Origin: Clostridia bacterium
GTDB lineage: Bacteria > Bacillota > Clostridia > Christensenellales > CAG-1252
Reading direction: 5' to 3'
Assembly (NCBI GenBank): GCA_017455385.1
Contig: JAFTBD010000033.1
Coordinates: 1 to 13,285 of the forward strand
Length of the DNA: 13,285 bases
Below the pieces are notes generated by a model. The model was not told the origin of the DNA and searched no databases. It saw only the letters and a program-made list of their open reading frames with translations. A program made the position numbers and the translations under genes. Below, piece after piece: positions 6,459-13,285 of this stretch. Numbering within the stretch: position 1 is the first letter of the stretch; every line of letters begins with the position of its first letter.

Positions 6459-7681
6459 GCTTGTCTCCTTCTCAAAATATCCCATTCGGACACGACTTCG
6501 TCCGTCGGGAGATACAGTGTCTCTTGTACGCGGATCGCTTCGGCGATCGACTCCCCTTCCGCGTTCTCGATGCGAGTGACGGGGAGAAGGCGCACCTCGT
6601 GGTCGGGCGACATGATCTCGAGCACGTCCCCCACCGCAAAGCGGTTCCTTTGCTCTATTATAGCACGTTTCGAGGTGAAATCATAGCCTAAAACTTTGGC
6701 GATGAATTCCGCCCCGCCTTTCGACTGAGAGTCCTCGTATGAAATAGTGTCCGCGCCGCCTTTGCCGCCGTGCAGGAAGCCGTCCGTGAACCCGCGATTG
6801 GAGCAGAGCGAGAGTTGCTCGTCCCATTCGGGCTTCACCTTATAAGCGGTCGGATCCGCGATGAACGCATCAAGCGCGCGACGATAGGCGTCCGTCGTGC
6901 TCGCCACGTAGTAAGCGGTCTTCATCCGTCCCTCGATCTTGAATGAAGTGATCCCCGCGCGGATGAGTTCGTCGAGGAAAGAAATGGTCTTCAGATCGTG
7001 GCTGTTCATAATGTAACTGCCACGCGCGTCTTCTTCCATTTCGAATTCACGCTCGCTCCTACCCTTCTCGTGGATGGCGTAATTCCAACGGCAGGCTTGG
7101 ACGCATTCCCCTTTGTAGTTGTCCCGTCCGCTCAGATAATTGCTCAGAAGGCATCTGCCGCTGTAACTGATGCACATCGCGCCGTGAGCGAAGCATTCGA
7201 GCTCCACCTCGGACGGGAGCGCATCGCGGATGCGTTTGATACGATCGATGGATAGTTCTCGCGCAACGACCACTCTTTTCACCCCTTGTGCCGCCCAAAA
7301 AGCCGCGGAACGGGCATTCAAGGTATTCGCCTGCGTGGACAGATGCAATTCGAGATCGGGGGCGATCTCCTTGGCGAGAGAAATGACGCCCGCGTCCGTC
7401 ACGATGATCCCGTCCGCCTTGATACTCTGCAAGAAAGGCAGATACTCCTCGAGCGCGGCGAAGTCTTCATCGTACGGGAATACGTTGACTGTGACGTAAC
7501 CTTTCTTCCCGATCATATGCAGGTATGTGAAAGCCTCTTCGAGCTCTTCTTTCGTGAAATTATCCGCGAAAGCACGAAGCCCGAATTCCTTGCCCGACAG
7601 ATAGACTGCGTCCGCCCCGAAATGACAGGCGACTTTCAGTTTCTCCATATTCCCTGCCGGAGACAAGAGTTCGAGAGGCAT
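6455..7681 (-). CDS. Peptidase U32 family protein, tRNA/rRNA hydroxylation factor (TrhP/YrrO or RlhA type)
   Basis: The 408-residue protein opens with LLSPAGNMEKLKVACHFGADAVY in pieces typical of U32 proteins (LLSPAG 5-10, GADAVY 22-27), has STQANTLN (115-122), and carries the family cysteine cluster C163, C170, C177, C193 and C197 (including HGAMC and QACRW). Although named peptidases, several U32 members are iron-sulfur proteins acting with prephenate in hydroxylation of tRNA wobble uridine (TrhP) or 23S rRNA (RlhA). C170, C177, C193 and C197 are the likely [4Fe-4S] ligands by analogy. SFKIEGRMK (246-254) is another family hallmark. Which RNA is modified cannot be decided here. The ATG begins one base after the RNase J stop, with GGAG 7 bases upstream, and the stop overlaps the next gene as GTGA, so three genes are coupled. 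Stop is TGA. Confidence 0.88.
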   Translation of the reverse strand: MPLELLSPAGNMEKLKVACHFGADAVYLSGKEFGLRAFADNFTKEELEEAFTYLHMIGKKGYVTVNVFPYDEDFAALEEYLPFLQSIKADGIIVTDAGVISLAKEIAPDLELHLSTQANTLNARSAAFWAAQGVKRVVVARELSIDRIKRIRDALPSEVELECFAHGAMCISYSGRCLLSNYLSGRDNYKGECVQACRWNYAIHEKGRSEREFEMEEDARGSYIMNSHDLKTISFLDELIRAGITSFKIEGRMKTAYYVASTTDAYRRALDAFIADPTAYKVKPEWDEQLSLCSNRGFTDGFLHGGKGGADTISYEDSQSKGGAEFIAKVLGYDFTSKRAIIEQRNRFAVGDVLEIMSPDHEVRLLPVTRIENAEGESIAEAIRVQETLYLPTDEVVSEWDILRRRQA

Positions 7682-7682
7682 A

Positions 7683-9332
7683 TTACTTCTCCACCACGAT
7701 AGGAACGATCATCGGCGTCGACTGACCGTTGCTGTACAGCATACGCTTGACGGTGCGACGGATCGCGGACTTGATGGCGTCGCGATTGTCGCTGTTGACA
7801 TATTTCATATTCTTCACGGCGGCGAGGATCTGCTTACGCATCTCGGCGATCTCCTCATCCGTGAGTGCCACCATACCGCGCGTGATGATCTCGGGCGGGG
7901 TGGGCACCTTGCCATTCTCCACGTTGATGGTCAAGAGCACGATGATGAAGCCGTCCGCAGAGAGCTGACGTCTGTCTTTGATGACCGGCTCCAAGTCGCC
8001 GACCGCGTCGCCGTCTACGTAGGAATTGCCTGCTTTGATCCCTTCGAGCTGTTTGAGTCCGTCTTTGGCGATCTCCACGCTCCAACCGAGCTCGGGGAGC
8101 AAGATATTCTCCTTCGGGATGCCGAGGGACTGCGCAATGCCCGCATGTATCTTCAAGTGACGGTATTCACCGTGCACGGGGATGAAGTATTTCGGACGGA
8201 TCAAAGAGAGCATCATTTTGAGCTCTTCTTGGTGAGCGTGTCCCGACGTATGCACGTCCTCGATGGCGGAATAGATGACCTCCGCGCCGAGCCTATACAA
8301 GCTGTTTATGACGTTATAAATGCTCTTCTCATTACCGGGAATGGCGCTTGCCGAGATGATCACGGTATCTTTGATACCGACGGTGATTGACGGATGCTCG
8401 CCCGCTGCCATACGCGTGAGGGCGCTGACACGCTCGCCCTGCGAACCCGTGCAAATGATACAGAGTTTCTCGGGCGGGATCTTTTTCATCGCGCTCTCAT
8501 TCACGATGAGAGCATCGTCGTAATGCAATATCCCGAGCGTCTTACCGAGCTCGACGACCTTGATGACGCTACGCCCGCTGAGAACGACGCGTCTCCCATT
8601 CGCCGCGGCGATGTCGAGTATCTGCTGGATGCGGTGGAGGTTGGAGGCGAAAGTCGCCACGATGATGCGTCTGCCGACGTGTGCGGCAAAGATCCTCGAG
8701 ATGCTCTCCCCCACTTTCCTCTCGCTGATGGTGTGTCCGGGACGCTCCGCATTCGTGGAATCGGAGAGCATGAGCTTCACGCCCTTCTTCCCCAGTTCGG
8801 CAAGAGCATAAAAATCCATCTGCTCGTTGTCTATCGGGGTGTGGTCGATCTTGAAGTCGCCGGTATGGAATATGACGCCCTGCGGGGTGTCGATGGCGAG
8901 CGCGAGGGCGCCCGCGATGGAATGGCACACTTTATAGAAATGCACCTTAAAACAGTCGATGGATATCTCCTGTCCGCTCGCGACGGTCTTCATCTTCGCC
9001 TTGAGGCCGAATTCCTCGATCTTACTGCGGATCAATCCGAGCGTCAAGGTACTGCCGAAAATGACCGGCGTGTCGATGACTTGGAGAAGATACGGGATGG
9101 CGCCGATATGGTCCTCGTGACCATGCGTGCATATCACCGCCTTGACCTTCTCTTTATTCTCGATCAAATACGAAAAATCCGGTATCACGACGTCCACGCC
9201 GAGCATCTCTTCCGAAGGAAAGGTAAGACCGGCGTCTATCACGATAATGCTGTCGCCGTATTCGATCACGGTCATATTCTTGCCGATCTCGCCTACGCCG
9301 CCCAAAAAACCTATTTTTAACTTTTTAGCCAT
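7683..9332 (-). CDS. rnj: Ribonuclease J
   Basis: The 549-residue enzyme matches the full length of bacterial RNase J, a metallo-beta-lactamase/beta-CASP nuclease with 5'-to-3' exonuclease and endonuclease activity in mRNA decay and rRNA maturation. The metal-binding HGHEDH motif is at 70-75 (H70, H72, D74, H75). Further family blocks are VCHSI with H137, HTGDFKID (156-163), SDSTNAERPGHTISE (190-204), ATFASNLHRIQ (226-236), the TSGHAHQEEL and PVHGEYRHL blocks, and a C-terminal domain needed for oligomerisation. All expected catalytic blocks are present. The ATG has GGGAG 4 bases upstream, and a near-perfect promoter lies at 9387-9415. It leads the operon with the U32 and GT-like genes. I cannot say whether it is the J1 or J2 paralogue. 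Confidence 0.95.
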   Translation of the reverse strand: MAKKLKIGFLGGVGEIGKNMTVIEYGDSIIVIDAGLTFPSEEMLGVDVVIPDFSYLIENKEKVKAVICTHGHEDHIGAIPYLLQVIDTPVIFGSTLTLGLIRSKIEEFGLKAKMKTVASGQEISIDCFKVHFYKVCHSIAGALALAIDTPQGVIFHTGDFKIDHTPIDNEQMDFYALAELGKKGVKLMLSDSTNAERPGHTISERKVGESISRIFAAHVGRRIIVATFASNLHRIQQILDIAAANGRRVVLSGRSVIKVVELGKTLGILHYDDALIVNESAMKKIPPEKLCIICTGSQGERVSALTRMAAGEHPSITVGIKDTVIISASAIPGNEKSIYNVINSLYRLGAEVIYSAIEDVHTSGHAHQEELKMMLSLIRPKYFIPVHGEYRHLKIHAGIAQSLGIPKENILLPELGWSVEIAKDGLKQLEGIKAGNSYVDGDAVGDLEPVIKDRRQLSADGFIIVLLTINVENGKVPTPPEIITRGMVALTDEEIAEMRKQILAAVKNMKYVNSDNRDAIKSAIRRTVKRMLYSNGQSTPMIVPIVVEK

Positions 9333-9351
9333 ATAACTCCCAGATAATGAA

Positions 9352-9365
9352 ACGCGATAACGCGT
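9352..9365 (-). other. Inverted repeat in the RNase J leader
   Basis: ACGCG-4 bases-CGCGT is a perfect 5-bp inverted repeat lying between the predicted transcription start (near 9380) and the ribosome site of the RNase J gene. In RNA it forms a short GC-rich hairpin with a UUAU loop. A role in RNA stability or autoregulation is only inference. Confidence 0.4.
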
Positions 9366-9386
9366 ACTACCATTTGTTTTTTAATT

Positions 9387-9415
9387 ATTATACATAATTA
9401 CCGTTTCCCAGTCAA
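9387..9415 (-). promoter_or_regulatory. Strong sigma-A promoter of the RNase J-U32-GT operon
   Basis: On the minus strand TTGACT (9410-9415), a 17-base spacer and the perfect TATAAT (9387-9392). The predicted start near 9380 gives a leader of about 48 nt ending with GGGAG before the RNase J ATG. This is the best promoter in the window. Confidence 0.85.
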
Positions 9416-9524
9416 GCCGTTAGGGCGGGATAAATGCTTCTCCGCTCGAGGAAAAACGCCCGTTCCGCCTCGGTCGGAATAATCCCCACGAACACTTCGC
9501 ATACTATCGGCACAAGGAGAGCCT

Positions 9525-10232
9525 ATGAACGCTGTAATTATGGCAGGAGGAAAAGGCAGTCGCCTATCCCCTCTTACGGATCACGCACCCAAACCCATGA
9601 TGCCCATCATCGATAAACCCATCTTGCAATATATCATCGAGTTATTGCGAAAGCACGGGATCTACGATATCTCCGTCACGCTCGGATATATGGCGGGCAA
9701 TATCGTACAGGCATTCGGCGACGGACGCGATCTCGGAGTCAAACTGCACTATTTCATCGAGAAAGAACCGCTCGGCACCGCAGGGGGCGTCAAGGCAGCC
9801 CTGCAAGGGACGAAAGACGACTTTCTCGTGATCTCGGGCGACGCATTCACCGACTACGATCTGACCTCTCTCATCCGTTTCCACCAAAACCACGGGAAGA
9901 TGGTCACCATCGCGGCGGCAAAAGTCGAGGATCCGTCCGGTTTCGGCGTAATGCTCCTCAATGCGGCGGGCAAAGTGCGCTCCTTTATCGAAAAACCGAA
10001 AGACCCCATCAGCCATATCGCCTCCACGGGCATCTACGTGATGAAAAGCGATATTCTGAAAAAGATCCCTTCGGGATTCCAAGACTTCGGGCGGGACATA
10101 TTCCCGAAGTTGTCCGGGCAGATCTACGCGAAAGTGATGGACGGCTACTGGTCTGACATCGGCACTCTCATCTCCTACTACGACACCAATCGACACGTAG
10201 CGGAGACCATCCTATCAGCCGTGGGGTCTTAA
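9525..10232 (+). CDS. Sugar-1-phosphate nucleotidyltransferase (NDP-sugar pyrophosphorylase), short form
   Basis: The 235-residue enzyme is expected to couple a sugar-1-phosphate to an NTP, giving an NDP-sugar for cell-envelope polysaccharides. The signature is AGGKGSRLSPLT at 7-18 followed by PKPMMPI (22-28). Next come the EPLGTAGGVK base and sugar loop (81-90), the metal site around SGDAFTD (104-110), FIEKPK (154-159), STGIY (167-171) and the closing WSDIGTL (209-215). NTP and sugar preference cannot be fixed from these motifs; mannose-1-phosphate guanylyltransferase and glucose-1-phosphate thymidylyl- or uridylyltransferase are all possible. It ends soon after WSDIGT. Many clostridial relatives continue into left-handed beta-helix repeats and a phosphohexomutase domain, which are absent. 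AAGGAGA lies just upstream of the ATG. The gene is divergent from RNase J, and I see no convincing promoter in the 100 bases before it. Stop is TAA. Confidence 0.85.
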   Translation: MNAVIMAGGKGSRLSPLTDHAPKPMMPIIDKPILQYIIELLRKHGIYDISVTLGYMAGNIVQAFGDGRDLGVKLHYFIEKEPLGTAGGVKAALQGTKDDFLVISGDAFTDYDLTSLIRFHQNHGKMVTIAAAKVEDPSGFGVMLLNAAGKVRSFIEKPKDPISHIASTGIYVMKSDILKKIPSGFQDFGRDIFPKLSGQIYAKVMDGYWSDIGTLISYYDTNRHVAETILSAVGS

Positions 10233-10238
10233 GGTGGA

Positions 10239-10267
10239 CGGGGAACGCCTTTTACGGCGTCTCCCCG
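10239..10267 (+). other. Long GC-rich hairpin downstream of the nucleotidyltransferase gene
   Basis: CGGGGAACGCC pairs with GGCGT-C-TCCCCG around a UUUUAC loop, a 10-11 bp stem with one bulged C, 7 bases after the stop codon. No U run follows, so it is not a classical intrinsic terminator, although it could slow RNA decay or work with the hairpin at 10286. Confidence 0.6.
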
Positions 10268-10285
10268 CGATGAAAACCTACATAA

Positions 10286-10302
10286 AGGGGGTCAGACCCC
10301 TT
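10286..10302. repeat. GGGGTC-A-GACCCC palindrome, possible REP-like element or weak terminator
   Basis: AAGGGGGTCAGACCCCTT holds a 13-base perfect palindrome. As RNA it forms a 4-bp GC stem plus G-U and A-U pairs with a 5-base loop, followed by UUCAUUUU, so it may also terminate the nucleotidyltransferase transcript. Short palindromes of this kind occur as dispersed repeats near RAYT-type transposases in many genomes, but copy number here cannot be judged from one window. Confidence 0.5.
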
Positions 10303-10329
10303 CATTTTACTCTCATTTTTCATTCCTAC

Positions 10330-10375
10330 CATTTTATAAATAAAATGTTTTGGCGTTTAGTTGCGTTTTATAAAA
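10330..10375. promoter_or_regulatory. Two AT-rich palindromes upstream of serC, candidate operators
   Basis: CATTTTA-TAAA-TAAAATG (10330-10347) is a 7-bp inverted repeat, and TTTTATAAAA (10366-10375) is a perfect 10-base palindrome. They share TTTTATAAA as a direct repeat 34 bases apart. The second overlaps the end of the predicted -35 box and the spacer of the serC promoter. They could be repressor sites, an UP-element, or simply AT-rich promoter DNA. Confidence 0.4.
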
Positions 10376-10389
10376 GAATGCGGTACAAT
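10361..10389 (+). promoter_or_regulatory. Predicted promoter of serC-serA
   Basis: TTGCGT (10361-10366), a 17-base spacer and TACAAT (10384-10389). The -10 matches five of six and the -35 only three of six, which suits a regulated promoter. The predicted start near 10396 leaves a leader of about 28 nt, too short for a T-box or riboswitch. AAGGAG lies 8 bases before the serC ATG. Confidence 0.6.
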
Positions 10390-10424
10390 AATCGCGAATA
10401 AAACACATCTAAGGAGCGTTATTT

Positions 10425-11498
10425 ATGAGAGTTTACAATTTTTCCGCAGGTCCTTCCATGCTTTTCGAAGACGTCTTGAAGCAGGCGCAGAGTTCATTCC
10501 TGGACTATGAAGGCAGCGGAATGAGCGTGACCGAGATGAGCCACCGCGCGAAGGTGTACGACGGCATCCACAATGAGTGCCTCGCCCTCTTCACCGAGCT
10601 GATGCACGTGCCCGAGGACTATCAAGTCCTTCTTCTGCAGGGCGGCGCCAGTCAGCAATTCGACGCCGTTCCTCTGAACCTCCTCACCACAGGCAAAGCG
10701 GACTACGTCGTGACCGGCAACTTCGCAAATCTCGCCTACAAGCAGGCGAAAAAATACGGCGACATCGCTCTCGCGGCTTCGAGTGAGGACAAGACCTACA
10801 CCTACATCCCGAAGGTCACGAAAGACTCCTTCCGTAAGGACGCCAGTTACGTCCATATCACCAGTAACAATACCATCTTCGGTACGAGATGGAAGGAATT
10901 CCCCGAGACTCCCGTTCCCCTCGTGGCGGACGTCAGCAGCGAGATCCTGAGCCGTGACATCGACGTGTCCAAGTTCGGTCTTCTCTATGCCGGTGCGCAG
11001 AAGAATATCAGCGCGGCGGGTCTGACCGTCGTCATCGTCAGGAAAGACCTCATCGGACACGAGCTCCCCATCTGCCCCACGATGCTCGCATACAAGACGC
11101 AGGCAGACAAGAACAGCCTGTATAATACGCCTCCCGCATTCAGCATCTATATCGCGATGCTCACCCTGCGCCACTTGAAAGCGATGGGCGGCATCTCCGC
11201 GATCAATAAGATCAACGAAGAGAAGGCGGCGATGCTCTACGACTTCATCGACAACAGCACCCTCTACAAGAACTACGTCAACAAGGAAGATCGTTCCATC
11301 ATGAACGTGCCTTTCGTAACGGGTTCCGAGGAGCTGGATGCGAAATTCGTCAAGGAAGCGGCAGCGAACGGACTCGTCTCCATCAAGGGACACAGACTGG
11401 TCGGCGGTATGCGCGCTTCCATCTACAACGCGATGCCTGTCGAGGGCGTCAAGAAACTCATCGACTTCATGAAGAAATTCGAATTGGAGAATAAATAA
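10425..11498 (+). CDS. serC: Phosphoserine aminotransferase
   Basis: SerC is a PLP enzyme converting 3-phosphohydroxypyruvate and glutamate to phosphoserine and 2-oxoglutarate, the second step of serine synthesis, in the cytoplasm. The 357-residue length is standard. It opens with the family hallmark NFSAGPSML (5-13), then EMSHR (37-41), the phosphate/cofactor loop GGASQQF (73-79), SNNTIFGTRW (147-156), VADVSSEILSR (168-178) and the Schiff-base lysine in YAGAQKN (K193). The C-terminal GHRLVGGMRASIYNAMP stretch binds substrate phosphate through conserved arginines. Start is fixed by AAGGAG 8 bases upstream. serA begins 10 bases after its TAA stop, so the two are co-transcribed. Confidence 0.97.
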   Translation: MRVYNFSAGPSMLFEDVLKQAQSSFLDYEGSGMSVTEMSHRAKVYDGIHNECLALFTELMHVPEDYQVLLLQGGASQQFDAVPLNLLTTGKADYVVTGNFANLAYKQAKKYGDIALAASSEDKTYTYIPKVTKDSFRKDASYVHITSNNTIFGTRWKEFPETPVPLVADVSSEILSRDIDVSKFGLLYAGAQKNISAAGLTVVIVRKDLIGHELPICPTMLAYKTQADKNSLYNTPPAFSIYIAMLTLRHLKAMGGISAINKINEEKAAMLYDFIDNSTLYKNYVNKEDRSIMNVPFVTGSEELDAKFVKEAAANGLVSIKGHRLVGGMRASIYNAMPVEGVKKLIDFMKKFELENK

Positions 11499-11508
11499 GG
11501 AGACAGCT

Positions 11509-12645
11509 ATGTACGAGATCAAGAAACTCAATTCCATCAGCGATCTTATCTATCAGAATCTGGACAAAGCCACCTATCATGTTTCGGACGATGCCGCCGA
11601 TCCCATCGGTATCCTCGTCAGAAGCGCTGCGATGGCGGACTACGAGATCAATCCTGCACTCGTCGCCGTTGCGCGCGCGGGCGCAGGCGTAAACAATATT
11701 CCTCTGCCGAAAATGACAGATGCGGGCGTGGTGGTATTCAATACCCCCGGCGCAAATGCGAATGCCGTTAAAGAGCTCGTGATCGCCGCCCTGCTCCTCT
11801 CCTGCCGTGACATTCTCGGCGGTGTGACATTCAGCGGTACGCTGAAAGGAAAAGAGGACGCAGCCAAGCAAGTCGAGAGCGGCAAGAAAGCCTTCGTCGG
11901 ACCGGAGATCTTCGGCAAGACGCTCGGCGTCATCGGACTCGGTGCCATCGGTGCCCTCGTCGTGAAAGCCGTGATCGCCCTCGGCATGAAGGTCATCGGA
12001 TACGATCCCTTCTTCACCGAAGAGAAAGCAAAGTCCATCAGCGAAGAGCTCACCTTCACCACGACCCTTGACGACGTCTTCGCCGCGAGCAACTTCATCA
12101 CCATCCACGTGCCTTGCAACGACGCGACGAAGGGAATGATCAACGGGGCTTCCATCGCGAAGATGAAAGACGGCGTCCGTATCATCAACTGCGCTCGTGC
12201 GGAGCTCGTGAATAACGGCGACATCATCGCGGCGCTCGAGAGCGGCAAAGTGGCGAAATACGTCACCGACTTCCCCGTGCCGCAAGTGATCGGCGTCTCC
12301 GACAAGATCATCACCATCCCCCACCTCGGTGCTTCCACGCCCGAAGCGGAAGATAACTGTGCGGTCATGGCTTCGGCTCAGCTGAAAGATTTCATCGAGA
12401 ACGGCAATATCAAGAACAGCGTCAACTGCCCCGCCCTCTCTGCAGGGAAGAAAGGTGCCGTGCGCGTCACCGTCCTTACCAAAGAAGAAAATGCGGAAAC
12501 CGCCGTGAAAGCGGCTCTCGGCGCAAAGGTCCTCTCCGCGAAACGCGGCGACGTGACCTACGTGATCGCAGACCTCGACAAAGCGCCCGCGGACAGCGTC
12601 ATCCAAGCACTCGCCGACAAGGCACTGAAAGTAAGGGTTCTGTGA
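11509..12645 (+). CDS. serA: D-3-phosphoglycerate dehydrogenase, short form
   Basis: SerA oxidises 3-phosphoglycerate to 3-phosphohydroxypyruvate with NAD, the first step of serine synthesis. The 378-residue product has the substrate-loop RAGAGVNN (56-63), the Rossmann GLGAIG (143-148) with the NAD-ribose aspartate in YDP (D166), the substrate arginine in NCARAELVN (R230) and the catalytic histidine in PHLGAST (H272). The remaining C-terminal 60-70 residues (from about 313) look like a single ACT-like domain, a possible serine-feedback site; the long intervening domain of 520-residue SerA types is absent. The usual catalytic glutamate near the DVF/EP position is not obvious: the segment reads TDFPVPQV. 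GGAG lies 6 bases before the ATG, 10 bases after serC. No serB is in the window. Confidence 0.94.
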   Translation: MYEIKKLNSISDLIYQNLDKATYHVSDDAADPIGILVRSAAMADYEINPALVAVARAGAGVNNIPLPKMTDAGVVVFNTPGANANAVKELVIAALLLSCRDILGGVTFSGTLKGKEDAAKQVESGKKAFVGPEIFGKTLGVIGLGAIGALVVKAVIALGMKVIGYDPFFTEEKAKSISEELTFTTTLDDVFAASNFITIHVPCNDATKGMINGASIAKMKDGVRIINCARAELVNNGDIIAALESGKVAKYVTDFPVPQVIGVSDKIITIPHLGASTPEAEDNCAVMASAQLKDFIENGNIKNSVNCPALSAGKKGAVRVTVLTKEENAETAVKAALGAKVLSAKRGDVTYVIADLDKAPADSVIQALADKALKVRVL

Positions 12646-12659
12646 TCATTTGATACTAC

Positions 12660-12694
12660 AAAAAAAAACACGGCGATCTGCCGTGTTTTTTTTT
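12660..12694. terminator. Bidirectional Rho-independent terminator between serA and the regulator gene
   Basis: An A run, AACACGGC, a 5-base loop GATCT, GCCGTGTT and a T run form a perfect 8-bp stem that A-T pairing extends further. On the plus strand it ends serC-serA 15 bases past the stop; on the minus strand it ends the gene at 12704-13285. It is the clearest terminator in the window. Confidence 0.95.
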
Positions 12695-12703
12695 GCTTAT
12701 CAG

Positions 12704-13285
12704 TCAATTCTTATTCGCTTGTTTCTTGTTCATCGCGTCTTCGATCGCCTCGTAATCACGGGTGCGCGTAAGACGATCCACCTTATCCGCAATGATGTAG
12801 AAGACGGGGATGGTGATGAACATCACCCAAGTCGGATGCCATATCCCGCAGATCATCCCTATCGCACAGTACACGGCGACGATAAGAGGCGGATAGGCAA
12901 AGCCGGCGATACGCTTGTAATAGAAGAGTCCCACGACGGACGACACGACCGGGATCAGCAGGAAGAGCGGCCAAGCGCACGTCCATCCTCTGCCGTCTTT
13001 AATCGTAAAACCGAGCACCAGATAGGCGATGACCGTCAAGAGCGCGAAAATGCTCGTGATCGTCGTATTCACCCTCATCTCGCGGCGGCGCTTCTTCAGC
13101 ACCGCTTCTTTATCATAAGTCTTCTTCTCACCTTCCTCATTCATCACGGAAACATCTGTCTCCGACACCTCGACGACCATGCCGTCGTCGCCCCAAGTGT
13201 ACGTGCCCGCTTTCGCGGGATCCGCTACGGGTGCGGCTTCTTTCGTAGGGAGGTCGGTCCCATTCACCAATTCGTCGAGAGTAAT
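12704..13285 (-). CDS. Probable membrane-anchored XRE-type transcriptional regulator, C-terminal part (runs off right edge)
   Basis: The minus-strand frame is open to the edge, giving 193 residues with no believable start; a TTG at 13270 is in frame but lacks a ribosome site in the visible bases. The visible product begins ITLDELVNG, which resembles the tail of an XRE/Cro-type helix-turn-helix domain (the 'SLDELL-G' element), so the DNA-binding domain is probably just outside the window. A polar linker with a WGDDG-containing segment follows, then a basic stretch KKRRREMR, four hydrophobic spans (roughly TSIFALL to VLGF, WPLFLLI to LFYY, PPLIVAV to IGMICGI and WVMFITI to YIIAD), and a charged tail ending KKQANKN. 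Such regulators with multi-span C-termini are known in Clostridia, but the signal sensed is unknown. It ends at TGA next to the shared terminator. Confidence 0.7.
   Translation of the reverse strand: MTLDELVNGTDLPTKEAAPVADPAKAGTYTWGDDGMVVEVSETDVSVMNEEGEKKTYDKEAVLKKRRREMRVNTTITSIFALLTVIAYLVLGFTIKDGRGWTCAWPLFLLIPVVSSVVGLFYYKRIAGFAYPPLIVAVYCAIGMICGIWHPTWVMFITIPVFYIIADKVDRLTRTRDYEAIEDAMNKKQANKN

Noticed and set aside
6459..6485. Longer N-terminus for the GT-like protein starting at ATG 6485
   Set aside because: It would overlap the U32 gene by 31 bases and bury the AAGGAG ribosome site. GTG 6458 with GTGA coupling fits better.
10239..10267. Classical intrinsic terminator
   Set aside because: The stem is strong but is followed by GCGAUGAAAACC, without a U run.
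10390..10424. T-box or riboswitch controlling serC-serA
   Set aside because: The predicted leader is about 28 nt, far too short, and no T-box consensus or terminator/antiterminator pair is present.
10494..12606. Two long minus-strand open frames (347 and 379 residues)
   Set aside because: They are exact antisense shadows of serC and serA, which carry complete catalytic motifs. The shadows are Asp/His/Arg-rich without recognisable domains.
1..13285. CRISPR array, tRNA/rRNA genes, phage or defence genes
   Set aside because: No regularly spaced repeats, cloverleaf sequences, integrase, restriction or toxin-antitoxin motifs were seen on either strand.

Overview
The window reads as a bacterial chromosome segment, most likely from an anaerobic Clostridia-type member of the Bacillota. 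The reasons are near-consensus sigma-A promoters (TTGACA/T-17-TATAAT type), strong AAGGAGG ribosome sites, tightly packed operons, and a family repertoire typical of that group: RNase J, a PDZ/radical-SAM DUF512 protein next to der, a U32 peptidase-like tRNA/rRNA hydroxylation factor, and a serC-serA pair. I cannot place it below class level. No tRNA, rRNA, CRISPR array, transposase gene or prophage is visible, and no gene-free stretch exceeds 300 bases. Most of the window is housekeeping DNA.

Layout from left to right: (1) 1-417, minus, the N-terminal part of an ABC transporter ATPase running off the left edge, with its own very good promoter (451-479). (2) 600-4504, minus, a three-gene operon: DUF512 PDZ/radical-SAM protein, der (EngA GTPase) and a class I aminotransferase, closed by a hairpin-plus-U terminator (541-577). 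The der reading frame carries an in-frame TAG at codon 48 where the family normally has tryptophan. (3) 4599-5249, plus, an unrecognised seven-helix membrane protein divergent from that operon. The two promoters overlap face to face at 4479-4543. (4) 5268-9332, minus, a second tightly coupled operon: RNase J, U32 protein, and an MGDG-synthase/UgtP-like GT-B protein with an eroded donor-site motif, driven by a strong promoter at 9387-9415. (5) 9525-10232, plus, a stand-alone sugar-1-phosphate nucleotidyltransferase, followed by two GC-rich hairpins, the second built on the palindrome GGGGTC-A-GACCCC. (6) 10425-12645, plus, the serine biosynthesis pair serC-serA, behind AT-rich palindromes and a short leader, ended by a bidirectional terminator (12660-12694). 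(7) 12704-13285, minus, the C-terminal part of a protein that looks like an XRE-type regulator with a four-helix membrane domain, running off the right edge.

Functionally, serC and serA convert 3-phosphoglycerate to phosphoserine together. DUF512-der and RNase J-U32 both link ribosome or RNA-related factors. The aminotransferase and GT-like gene ride at the 3' ends of these operons. The observations most worth checking are the amber codon in der, the overlapping opposed promoters with an almost leaderless DUF512 transcript, the degenerate glycosyltransferase, and the membrane-attached regulator at the right end. I found no convincing new multi-gene system.
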